From NCBI GenBank assembly GCA_016875755.1, contig VGOX01000058.1, positions 1 to 9,549 on the forward strand: a DNA stretch of 9,549 nucleotides, given 5' to 3'. The notes beneath the pieces were generated by a model. That model saw nothing but the letters and a program-made list of their open reading frames with translations, was not told where the DNA came from and ran no database searches. The position numbers and the translations under genes were made by a program. Below, piece after piece: positions 1-8,271 of the stretch; position 1 is the stretch's first letter; each line of letters opens with the position of its first letter. This DNA comes from Chloroflexota bacterium. Lineage in GTDB: Bacteria; Chloroflexota; Anaerolineae; Anaerolineales; Villigracilaceae.

Positions 1-226
1 ACGTTTACTCCCCAAGTCCTTGATTGCATTGGGCTTCGCTGCTTGTTGCCAACTCGCCCGACTTGGATAGCCTCTTACGTGCTTCGTATTCCTCAAACCG
101 CAGTTTTGCTTCCGGCTTCCTCCAGACCCTGCCTCGCGACAACGCCCTTGCCTTCCGCTAATGGTTGGTGCAATCAACCTCCATAAGGGTCTTTCACCCT
201 CTAGCCAACGCCCATGCTGGGCGCAC
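1..226 (-). mobile_element. Group II intron (class C-like), 5' part of domain I, cut by window edge
   Basis: Read on the minus strand from 226 leftwards, the sequence opens with GTGCGCCCAGCATGGGCG, the conserved GUGYG 5' end of group II introns followed by the short CGCCC/GGGCG helix. It continues with the landmarks of bacterial class C domain I: an AGGGT-GAAAG-ACCCT hairpin, a GGTTG/CAACC stem, then AAGGGCGTTGTC, CTGGAGGAAGC, TTTGAGGAATACGAA and AAGAGGCTA blocks. From memory, these match the order and wording of the Oceanobacillus iheyensis class C intron. The rest of the ribozyme, including domains II-VI and any reverse transcriptase/maturase gene, would lie left of the window, so I cannot say whether the intron is complete or active. 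Its position just after an intrinsic terminator in the same orientation is the known target preference of class C introns. The short open frame at 165-353 on the plus strand is not a gene. Confidence 0.85.
42..47 (-). other. Candidate EBS1 of the group II intron
   Basis: On the minus strand this reads AACAAG, inside a GGCAACAAGCAGCGAAGCC hairpin-like stretch of domain I. It can pair with UUUGUU, the last six exon bases before the intron (232 to 227): A-U, A-U, C-G, A-U, A-U and one G-U wobble. Its place in late domain I fits the exon-binding loop of class C introns. The pairing is seen directly in the sequence; the functional assignment is inference from intron architecture. Confidence 0.65.
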
Positions 227-264
227 AACAAATCCGCCCCGAAAAATTATCGGGGCGGATTTGT
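227..264 (-). terminator. Intrinsic terminator of the lipoprotein gene and intron insertion site
   Basis: A perfect inverted repeat pairs 228-242 with 250-264 (15 bp, GC-rich core CCGCCCCG/CGGGGCGG) around a 7-nt loop. It begins about 30 bp after the stop codon of the minus-strand lipoprotein gene. In the minus-strand RNA the stem ends in AUUUGUU, and the group II intron starts at the very next base (226). The bases 232-227 (UUUGUU) double as IBS1. The U-tract is short because the intron interrupts it, so the terminator may be weakened or may now use intron bases. Confidence 0.85.
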
Positions 265-294
265 ATCAGGAAACTGAATCAAGTGTCGGCTTGA

Positions 295-1218
295 TTATGG
301 AAGCGGATAGGTGGGGAAGGTTCCCGGAGGGGCGTAGAAGTCACCGGGGTTGACTCCCTGCGTCACCTGACCATCGATCACGTTCACGGGAATCAGACTG
401 TGATCGGCACAATCCACCGAAAGCCCGCATGGGACAGCTTGTGAATATCCACCAGGGTAGGTGGTGTCATCAGCAGGATACGCGACTACATAATAGGAGC
501 CGGGCGGGAGGTCATCGATCTGGTAGGTGGTGGAATTTTGATTGGTAATGACATAACGATAATTGGGGCCTTTTGCTTCAAACGCCACAACCACCATCGA
601 CGGGATAAAACTGGAGGGGTAACTTAGCTGCCCTGCAATGCTGCCGCTTTGCACAACCACTGGTTTCGCAATGCCAGAGCCGCTCTGCTGTTGGGAATCA
701 TAGGCTGGCATGGGCGGATAATTTTCTGCGCCAATGTACCAATTGCCAGGATCAACATCGGGAGTCACTACGCCTGCCTGCACTTGCACGTCCACCCAAT
801 TGGAATCGGTGCAACCCTGATGTAAACCGCAAAGATAGAATTGATCGTACCTGCCAGCTAATTTTCCATCTGGCAGGGCATAAGCAACCACATGATAAGT
901 ACCTGGCTTCAAACCATCCATTTGATACCCGGATTGATTTTGCGCCGTCAGCACCCAATAATATTCATTGGAACCCACACGGAACGCCACCACTAACAAG
1001 GGAGGAATCCCCTCTGACGGGTAGGACAATGCTCCTGAAATGCTGCCCGTTTCACTCGCAACAGTAGGCGTTGCTTGTGGAGCCTGCGCCGTTAACGCCT
1101 GAAACGTGGCCTGCACGATCGTATCAACATCCAATGTCGGTTCCACGGGCTGCCCTCCTGCCCCACAGGCCGAAAGCAACAAACCCAATGTAACCATTAA
1201 AACGAAAAGTCTTTTCAT
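295..1218 (-). CDS. Secreted lipoprotein with two tandem ~105-residue beta-rich modules
   Basis: The product is a 307-residue predicted lipoprotein. The N-terminus MKRLFVLMVTLGLLLSAC is a lipoprotein signal with the lipid-accepting Cys at residue 18. After a short Ala/Pro/Thr linker come two clearly homologous modules (about 58-162 and 192-297). Both open GSI(S/A)G-LSYPS, share a VVAF strand, a Y-(Q)-(M/I)-D-L-P-G-(T/S)-Y-VVAY hairpin, and a closely spaced Cys pair (130/136 and 264/270), and end in a D/NPG-(N/D)-(W/F)-Y motif. The pattern resembles small carboxypeptidase-regulatory or prealbumin-like beta-sandwich folds; no enzyme residues are evident and I do not recognise a named family. 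The start is the second of two adjacent ATGs: AAGGAG at 1224-1229 leaves 5 nt to it, against 2 nt to the ATG at 1221. An upstream in-frame ATG at 1254 lies before the ribosome binding site and is not used. The gene follows mfd by 45 bp and is probably co-transcribed with it. Confidence 0.85.
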   Translation of the reverse strand: MKRLFVLMVTLGLLLSACGAGGQPVEPTLDVDTIVQATFQALTAQAPQATPTVASETGSISGALSYPSEGIPPLLVVAFRVGSNEYYWVLTAQNQSGYQMDGLKPGTYHVVAYALPDGKLAGRYDQFYLCGLHQGCTDSNWVDVQVQAGVVTPDVDPGNWYIGAENYPPMPAYDSQQQSGSGIAKPVVVQSGSIAGQLSYPSSFIPSMVVVAFEAKGPNYRYVITNQNSTTYQIDDLPPGSYYVVAYPADDTTYPGGYSQAVPCGLSVDCADHSLIPVNVIDGQVTQGVNPGDFYAPPGTFPTYPLP

Positions 1219-1263
1219 CATTTCTCCTTTTTTTATTTGTTGCCTATAACCCATTCCATGGGC

Positions 1264-4200
1264 TTATGCTCCACCCCCCAATTGGGCTAGTACATCCAAC
1301 AGTTTTACCGTCCAGACTTCCACTTTGGATAAGGTGACCCAATACGAGGATCTACCGCCTCTCACGCCGTTCCCCAGATCAGGCAGGCGCTTCGCCTCCG
1401 ACCCGTCGGCTGGTGCGTGGACCTTGAGCAGAATCTGCCCCGCTTCCCAACTGACGGCGGTCAGACCTGCCTTCTCGGCACGGAGTTTGATGCGCATTTG
1501 GTACAGCAAATTCTGCACCATCTCTGGCAAGTTACCAAAACGATCGCGGAATTCCGAGCCAAGTGCATCAAGTTCCGTTTCGTCGCGCAGATCCGCAATA
1601 CGACGATACAACCGCAGGCGCAAATCCTGGTCTGGGATATAGTGCGCGGGAATGCCGATCGCAAGCGGCAGATCCACATTGACTGGAATCGAAAGCGGAA
1701 GATTGAAGGTGGAGAACGCACTATCGAATTTTTCGCTATCCACTTTATAGATTTCCGAAGCGACCCGCCTCAAACGCCTCACGGCATCCGCAAGCATTCT
1801 CGTATAAAGATGAAAGCCAACCGATTGAATGAATCCATGCTGACGTGTGCCAAGCAACTCACCCGCCCCACGAATTTCAAGGTCACGCATGGCAATGGAA
1901 TAGCCCGCGCCGAGTTGCGTATTTTCGGCGATCACTTCCAAACGCTGCTGCCCGTCAATGGTCGGTGAAAGTTTATTATGGCGGAAGAAATAGGCATACG
2001 CCCGCATGGCGCCGCGCCCCACACGTCCACGCAGTTGATAGAGCTGCGCCAGGCCAAATGTGTCGGCGCGATCTACGATCAAGGTGTTGGCATTGGGAAT
2101 ATCCAAACCTGATTCAATGATGGTGGTGGAGAGCAATACGTCAATTTCGGCATTACTGAAACGACGCATAACTGCCGAAAGTTGATTCTCGTGCATCTGC
2201 CCGTGACCAATATCCACCCGTGCTTCAGGGACAAGTTTCTCCAAATGCGCCTTCATCGCATCAATCGTCTGCACGCGGTTGTGGACAAAGAATATCTGTC
2301 CGCCGCGCTCCAATTCGCGCAAAATGGCCTGACGCACCAAACGCGGCGAGTATGGACCCACATGGGTAATGATAGGCAGGCGTTCCTCAGGCGGTGTGTT
2401 CAGGTTGGAGATGTCGCGGACACCTGTCAACGCCATGTATAGCGTGCGAGGAATCGGCGTCGCGGTCAGGGTCAACACATCCACTTCGGTACGGAGTTTT
2501 TTGAGGTGTTCCTTGTGTGTCACACCAAAGCGTTGTTCTTCATCGATGATCGCCAGACCGAGGTCTTTGAACACTACATCAGCAGAAATGAGACGATGCG
2601 TGCCGATGATGATGTCCACTTCGCCGATGGCGAGCTTGTGCAGAATCTCTGTCTGCTCGCGCGGCGTGCGGAAGCGGGAGAGCATCTCCACTTTGACGGG
2701 GAAGGCAGCAAGACGCTGCGAGAAGGTCTCAAAATGCTGCTGCGCCAGCACCGTCGTCGGCACAAGTACAGCGGCTTGTTTGCCGCTCATCACGGCTTTG
2801 AATGCCACCCGCAAAGCGACCTCGGTTTTGCCATAGCCAACGTCACCACACAGCAAACGATCCATTGGGCGGGCGCGTTCCATATCACGCTTGATGTCAA
2901 TGATGGCACGCTTTTGGTCTTCGGTCTCGACATACGGAAAACTATCTTCGAGTTCCTTTTGCCATTGCGTATCGTCTGAGAAGGCAAACCCCGACACCAC
3001 CTGACGACGGGCGTACAGGTCAAGCAAATCTTCGGCAACTTTCTGTACCGCCTCCTTGACCTTTGCCTTGGTCTCCGCCCACGCCTGCCCGCCGAGGTTA
3101 TCCAATGACGGCTTACCGCCATCGGCACCGACGTAACGCGTGAGCCGATCCGCTTGATGCACGGGGACGTAGAGAATATCGCTGCGGTCATACTCAACGG
3201 TGAGATACTCTCGTTCGTGGCCGTCCAACTGTCGCTGAATCAGACCCGCAAAGCGTCCGATGCCGTGATCCACATGGACGACATAATCCCCCACTTGCAA
3301 GTCCGCATACAACGACTCGGGCGTATCCGCCGCCTGACGCTGACGCGTGCGCGGCTGCGGACGTTCCCAACCGAAGACTTCAGAGTCAGTAATTAAGTGA
3401 ACAGTGAACAGTGAGTCGGTCTTGAGGGTGAAGCCTTCGGAGAGCGAGGCTTCGGTAAATTTAAGGTTCGGAAAATCGGTGTCGGGATAATGCTCATGCC
3501 ACAATTCGCTCAAACGCTGCGACTGGCGTGAAACAATAAAGACCTGCTCACCGCCTTCGACGATGGGCGCAAGATATTCAATAAATGGCTTGAGCCTGCC
3601 GCCAAAGCGTTCATCGTGACCAAAATGCGAAGACAGTTGAATCCCGTCCTCGGCTTCGGTGGAATGTCCCAACTCCAAATGCGCGAACTCACCCAGCGCA
3701 TCATGCAGCTCCGACCACGGCACATACGGCACAGGGAAACTCGGCGAGAGCGTGCCTTCATTGATACTCTCCTGCCGAAACTTCACCGCCTGCTCCTCCA
3801 CCTCATTTGCCATCACATCGATCAGGCTGAGGTCATCCGCCAGCACCAACGTTTTTTGCGGGAGATAATCCAACAACGAGGCAGGCTGTTGATGCAGCAA
3901 AGGAATATGAAATTCAGAAAGCTGGGTTTCTGTTTCAGTGGTGTCCGCTAAAAATTCACGCGAGGGTGTGATGAGAATCGTTTCCAGTTTTTCGAGCGTG
4001 CGTTGTGTGGCAGGGTCAAAACTGCGGATGGTCTCGATCTCGTCCCCGAAGAAATCAAGGCGCACGGGATTAAGTTCCGTGGGTGCCCACACATCGAGGA
4101 TGCCGCCCCGCCCCGAAAATTGACCGGGCTCCAAAACAGTGTTGACGCGTTGATAGCCGATCCGCGCCCACTCGCGCATCAGACCATCGGGTTGGCTGCT

Positions 4201-4659
4201 CTGGTTGACTGACAGTTTTTTACACGCTTTGAGAAAATCACGGCGCGACAGGGTGCGCGTCATCAACGAACGGACGGAGGTTACAATGATCGGCGGAGAC
4301 TCTGGTTTCTTCGCAAACGGCAGGTGATACGCTGAGAGCGCCGTCAGCACTTGCAGACGTTCGCGGCGTGTGGTCACTCCCCAAGCCGCATCTTCATAGA
4401 ACAACGGATTCGGCTCCGCGAACAAATAGCGCGGCGACTTGACCCAGAATCCCAACTCATCGTACATCGCCAGCGCATGGTCGGCGCGGTCGGTGATGAG
4501 CAGAATGGGCTGGTTCACATCCGCATGAAGGGTGGAGAGAATGGGCAGGCGTGCAGCACGCGGCAAGCCAAGCCCGGAGACAGGTTTGCGCGCAGGGAGT
4601 TCAGTCAACAGGGACTGATACGAAGGGAGTTCGCGGAGATGATTCAAGAGGTGTTGCAT
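1264..4659 (-). CDS. mfd: Transcription-repair coupling factor Mfd
   Basis: Mfd is an ATP-driven DNA translocase that pushes stalled RNA polymerase off lesions and recruits UvrA for nucleotide excision repair. The 1131-residue length is normal for the family. The UvrB-like N-terminal region spans about 1-240, with no intact Walker A as expected. The RNA polymerase-interacting CarD-like domain is at about 450-510 (LQVGDYVVHVDHGIGRF, then DILYVPVHQADRL). The RecG-like translocase follows: Walker A GDVGYGKT (605-612), GTHR (686-689), DEEQ (706-709), TATPIPRTL (732-740), STTIIESGLDIPNAN (844-858) and QLRGRVGRG (875-883). The GAGELLG motif (931-937) marks the TRG region, and the C-terminal UvrA-masking domain follows from about 985. 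All helicase motifs look intact. The gene lies 25 bp after pth, an order also seen in Firmicutes (pth, then mfd close by). No strong ribosome binding site precedes the ATG, so translation may be coupled. Residues about 413-421 are encoded by a short GTGAACA-type repeat. Several long opposite-strand frames here are shadows. Confidence 0.97.
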   Translation of the reverse strand: MQHLLNHLRELPSYQSLLTELPARKPVSGLGLPRAARLPILSTLHADVNQPILLITDRADHALAMYDELGFWVKSPRYLFAEPNPLFYEDAAWGVTTRRERLQVLTALSAYHLPFAKKPESPPIIVTSVRSLMTRTLSRRDFLKACKKLSVNQSSQPDGLMREWARIGYQRVNTVLEPGQFSGRGGILDVWAPTELNPVRLDFFGDEIETIRSFDPATQRTLEKLETILITPSREFLADTTETETQLSEFHIPLLHQQPASLLDYLPQKTLVLADDLSLIDVMANEVEEQAVKFRQESINEGTLSPSFPVPYVPWSELHDALGEFAHLELGHSTEAEDGIQLSSHFGHDERFGGRLKPFIEYLAPIVEGGEQVFIVSRQSQRLSELWHEHYPDTDFPNLKFTEASLSEGFTLKTDSLFTVHLITDSEVFGWERPQPRTRQRQAADTPESLYADLQVGDYVVHVDHGIGRFAGLIQRQLDGHEREYLTVEYDRSDILYVPVHQADRLTRYVGADGGKPSLDNLGGQAWAETKAKVKEAVQKVAEDLLDLYARRQVVSGFAFSDDTQWQKELEDSFPYVETEDQKRAIIDIKRDMERARPMDRLLCGDVGYGKTEVALRVAFKAVMSGKQAAVLVPTTVLAQQHFETFSQRLAAFPVKVEMLSRFRTPREQTEILHKLAIGEVDIIIGTHRLISADVVFKDLGLAIIDEEQRFGVTHKEHLKKLRTEVDVLTLTATPIPRTLYMALTGVRDISNLNTPPEERLPIITHVGPYSPRLVRQAILRELERGGQIFFVHNRVQTIDAMKAHLEKLVPEARVDIGHGQMHENQLSAVMRRFSNAEIDVLLSTTIIESGLDIPNANTLIVDRADTFGLAQLYQLRGRVGRGAMRAYAYFFRHNKLSPTIDGQQRLEVIAENTQLGAGYSIAMRDLEIRGAGELLGTRQHGFIQSVGFHLYTRMLADAVRRLRRVASEIYKVDSEKFDSAFSTFNLPLSIPVNVDLPLAIGIPAHYIPDQDLRLRLYRRIADLRDETELDALGSEFRDRFGNLPEMVQNLLYQMRIKLRAEKAGLTAVSWEAGQILLKVHAPADGSEAKRLPDLGNGVRGGRSSYWVTLSKVEVWTVKLLDVLAQLGGGA
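3396..3415. repeat. AGTGAAC short tandem repeat inside mfd
   Basis: The plus strand reads AGTGAACAGTGAACAGTGAG, almost three copies of a 7-bp unit (AGTGAAC). On the coding strand it encodes the stretch around S-L-F-T-V-H, in a variable part of Mfd just before LITDSEVFG and ahead of the CarD-like domain. It keeps the frame. Similar GTGA/GTAA-rich filler follows pyrG at 8201-8227. Confidence 0.6.
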
Positions 4660-4684
4660 ATTTTCGTGGGGATAATCCCTGCCC

Positions 4685-5263
4685 TTACACAGAGCCGTTG
4701 TATTTATTCATGGCCGCATTCAGGCCCTTCATCACAAATTCGAGAGCGGCGTCGGCAGCGCGATCCAGCACTTCAGGCAGGAGTTTGGCGTCATCCTTCG
4801 AGAAGTTTTGCAAGACGTAATCCTTCGCTTCCATGCGCCCGGGCGGACGACCAATGCCGAGGCGCAGGCGTGGGAAGTCTTTTGTGCCGAGTAATTCGAT
4901 GGTGTTCGCCATGCCACGTTGACCGCCTGGCCCGCCTGTAGGACGGATGCGGAGCGTGCCAAAGGGAATATCGAGATCATCGTGCGCGATCAACAAATTG
5001 GACGTGGGGATCTTGTAGAAGTTCAAAAGTCCCTGCACTGATTGACCTGATAAATTCATATACGTCTGCGGTTTGGCGAGGATGACCTTGTGTTCTTCAT
5101 ACAGCGCGGAAGTAGTAATCGCCTTGGATTGCACTTTCATGCCGCGTGCGCCAATGCGTTCGGCGAGGTGGTCAATGAGCATGAAGCCAATGTTATGACG
5201 GGTTTCTTTGTATTCGCGTCCCGGGTTGCCGAGGCCGATGATGAGATAGGGTTCTTGTGTCAT
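4685..5263 (-). CDS. pth: Peptidyl-tRNA hydrolase Pth
   Basis: Pth frees tRNA from peptidyl-tRNAs that drop off the ribosome by cutting the ester bond; it is an essential cytoplasmic enzyme. The 192-residue length fits the bacterial family. The signature LIIGLGNPG with Asn13, the catalytic His23 in TRHNIGF, the Met69-Asn70 pair in PQTYMNLSG, and Asp95 in AHDDLDIPFG are all present (E. coli Asn10, His20, Asn68, Asp93). The segment that reads GGHGGHNGL in E. coli is GGPGGQRGM here, so the position of Asn114 is Arg116. It follows an upstream surface-protein gene by 23 bp and precedes mfd by 25 bp, consistent with one transcription unit. No clear Shine-Dalgarno sequence stands before the ATG at 5263; the N-terminus is right for the family, so this start is well supported by homology. 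Confidence 0.96.
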   Translation of the reverse strand: MTQEPYLIIGLGNPGREYKETRHNIGFMLIDHLAERIGARGMKVQSKAITTSALYEEHKVILAKPQTYMNLSGQSVQGLLNFYKIPTSNLLIAHDDLDIPFGTLRIRPTGGPGGQRGMANTIELLGTKDFPRLRLGIGRPPGRMEAKDYVLQNFSKDDAKLLPEVLDRAADAALEFVMKGLNAAMNKYNGSV

Positions 5264-5286
5264 GGGTTAGGTTCCAATGTCAAATG

Positions 5287-5925
5287 TTAGGCAGTTTTGC
5301 GAAGGCGAAGAAGGAGGGAAATAAATCCAAATAAGGCAAGGAGGATGAGCGCGCTTTTTCCAAAGGTGGTGAGGATCGCGTCTGTTTCAAGGGAGGCGGG
5401 GTTCGGCGGCAGCGGGGTGGCTGTGGGATAGGAAATGATCGCTGTAGGTTCTGCTGAAGTCGAAGAAGAAGGGTCGGCATTGAATTGTGAAAAGGACGGC
5501 AGGGTTGGGGCGGCAGTGGGTGTGTCTCTTGGGATGGGTGTTGGGTCTGGAGTGTAGTTGCGGATCGTCAAATCGGGGATGAGCACATCTTGAAACGAGC
5601 CATCCAGCAGGTAGACGCGCAAGCGCAGGGCGTAGTCACCATCGGTGACGGTGGTGGTGTCCCAGACGGTTAGGGTGGAATCCACTGTCGGCTGGGAAAA
5701 TGTTTGAAGGGTGAACCAAGTGGCGGCGGGGTTTGAGGCGCTTTCATTAAAGGTGAAAGCCAGCTCTGCTGAGGCGAAATTCGGGGTATCCAACCTGCCT
5801 CGAATCGAAACATCCCCGCGCAGGATCTCCCCTGCCTGAGGGGCAGTGATCGCGAGGGTTAATTCCTGAAAAATGATGATTAACGAGAAAAATGCTTTGA
5901 GCATGGCAATCGGTAAGTTTAACAT
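5287..5925 (-). CDS. Membrane-anchored surface protein with an Ig-like domain
   Basis: The 212-residue product has an N-terminal hydrophobic signal (about 8-27, MLKAFFSLIIIFQELTLAIT). An extracytoplasmic domain follows at about 28-124, with the wording of a bacterial Ig-like module: TAPQAGEILRGDVSIRGRL near its start and TVWDTTTVTDGDYALRLRV near its end. Residues 125-185 are a Pro/Thr/Ser-rich spacer, typical of a wall-spanning linker. A C-terminal membrane helix (about 190-207) with a basic LRLRKTA tail completes it, so the Ig-like part should face outside. No sortase motif or enzymatic residues are seen; binding or structural work at the envelope is inference. An in-frame stop lies six codons before ATG 5925, so the start is 5925 or the ATG at 5904, which gives a cleaner signal peptide. 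Neither has a clear ribosome binding site. It is the first gene of the minus-strand run leading to pth and mfd. Confidence 0.75.
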   Translation of the reverse strand: MLNLPIAMLKAFFSLIIIFQELTLAITAPQAGEILRGDVSIRGRLDTPNFASAELAFTFNESASNPAATWFTLQTFSQPTVDSTLTVWDTTTVTDGDYALRLRVYLLDGSFQDVLIPDLTIRNYTPDPTPIPRDTPTAAPTLPSFSQFNADPSSSTSAEPTAIISYPTATPLPPNPASLETDAILTTFGKSALILLALFGFISLLLRLRKTA

Positions 5926-6075
5926 GAAGGGAAGTTCGGGTCAAATTCTGCACGGAAATCGGTGCTGGAGAAGTTGAAAATGAATTGAAATGTGCATGCA
6001 ATTCTCGAATAAAGATTTTTCTGGTAAACTCAATCCGTCCAAGATATTGAATGAACCTGTTTAGGAGACCGATTT
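5926..6075. other. Divergent intergenic region between the two gene runs
   Basis: This 150-bp gap must hold the start signals for the minus-strand run (5925 leftwards) and the plus-strand Roadblock gene. It is AT-rich in its right half and contains a TGCATGCA palindrome at 5993-6000 and two near copies of TTGAAA(A)TG at 5974-5992. A candidate plus-strand promoter is listed separately. I found no convincing -10/-35 pair for the minus strand. Confidence 0.6.
5985..6013 (+). promoter_or_regulatory. Candidate promoter for the Roadblock gene
   Basis: TTGAAA (5985-5990) matches the -35 consensus at five of six bases. With exactly 17 bp spacing it is followed by AATAAA (6008-6013), four of six matches to the -10. 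This would leave a leader of about 55 nt ending in the ribosome binding site AGGAG (6063-6067), 8 nt before the ATG. The match is only moderate and rests on sigma-70-like consensus. Confidence 0.35.
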
Positions 6076-6450
6076 ATGGCACTTTCCCGCTCTGACCAAA
6101 TAGTGGAACGTCTGCGAAACATGCAAGCCTCCGCCCCTGACATTGAAGCCTCGGCCGTTGTTTCTGTTGACGGCTTGATCATGGCATCTGCCCTGCAGCA
6201 GGGTGTGGAAGAAGACCGTGTTTCCGCCATGTCTGCGGCAATGTTGAGCCTCGGCGAGCGCATTTCGGGCGAGCTTGGGCGCGGTGGTCTGGAGCAGGTG
6301 TACATCAAAGGTGACAAAGGCGCGATCGTTTTGACCGCCATCGGCGATGAAGCCGTATTGACCGCAATGACCAGGCAGGAAGGCAAGCTCGGTATGATCT
6401 TCCTCGAGATGCGGCGCGCAGCGGAAGACCTAGTGAAATTGGTCGGATGA
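6076..6450 (+). CDS. Roadblock/LC7 domain protein
   Basis: The 124-residue protein is a single Roadblock/LC7 fold. The signature runs from about residue 22: D-I-E-A-S-A-V-V-S-V-D-G-L-I-M-A-S, then a helix rich in Ala/Met (SAMSAAMLSLGERI), a strand EQVYIKGDKGAIVLTAIG, and a C-terminal helix. Proteins of this family form dimers that in other systems act as GTPase-activating or scaffolding partners of small Ras-like (MglA/Rag-type) GTPases. No GTPase gene is visible in this window, so its partner must be encoded elsewhere or its role differs. The ATG is well placed behind AGGAG at 6063-6067. The gene stops at TGA and is closed by a strong terminator at 6490-6530, so it is monocistronic. That stop falls where the family normally ends, which supports TGA being a stop codon in this organism. 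Confidence 0.9.
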   Translation: MALSRSDQIVERLRNMQASAPDIEASAVVSVDGLIMASALQQGVEEDRVSAMSAAMLSLGERISGELGRGGLEQVYIKGDKGAIVLTAIGDEAVLTAMTRQEGKLGMIFLEMRRAAEDLVKLVG

Positions 6451-6483
6451 TACGGAAACAATTTTTTCCGAAATAGTTTGTAA

Positions 6484-8199
<1,716 letters not shown>

Positions 8200-8200
8200 A

Positions 8201-8227
8201 GTGAGTGACGAGTAATACGTGAGAAGT
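8201..8227. repeat. Degenerate GTGA/GTAA-rich filler after pyrG
   Basis: GTGAGTGACGAGTAATACGT and the following GAGAAGTA are irregular repeats of a G-T-(G/A)-A unit lying between the pyrG stop and its terminator. The style is the same as the AGTGAAC repeat inside mfd. The unit is degenerate, and a chance origin cannot be excluded. Confidence 0.35.
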
Positions 8228-8260
8228 AAAAAGACCTCCGTGATGGAGGTCTTTTTACTT
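8224..8260. terminator. Bidirectional terminator between pyrG and the TIR gene
   Basis: A 16-bp perfect stem (8224-8239 with 8245-8260) closes a GTGAT loop. The core is AAAAAGACCTCC/GGAGGTCTTTTT, so an A-run on one side and a U-run on the other are built into the stem. It therefore works in both directions. It lies 24 bp after the pyrG stop and 11 bp after the minus-strand TIR stop, and serves these convergent genes. Confidence 0.9.
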
Positions 8261-8271
8261 CGACATTAACC

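Noticed and set aside
165..353. Open frame of 62 codons on the plus strand
   Set aside because: It lies across the group II intron 5' end, the terminator and the end of the lipoprotein gene on the other strand; no family resemblance and no ribosome binding site.
1417..2979. Several plus-strand open frames of 105-183 codons opposite mfd
   Set aside because: Mfd is intact and unmistakable on the minus strand; these are antisense frames with low-complexity, non-family translations.
6453..6470. CGGAAA/TTTCCG hairpin after the Roadblock gene
   Set aside because: Only 6 bp with no following U-run; the strong terminator at 6490-6530 explains termination.
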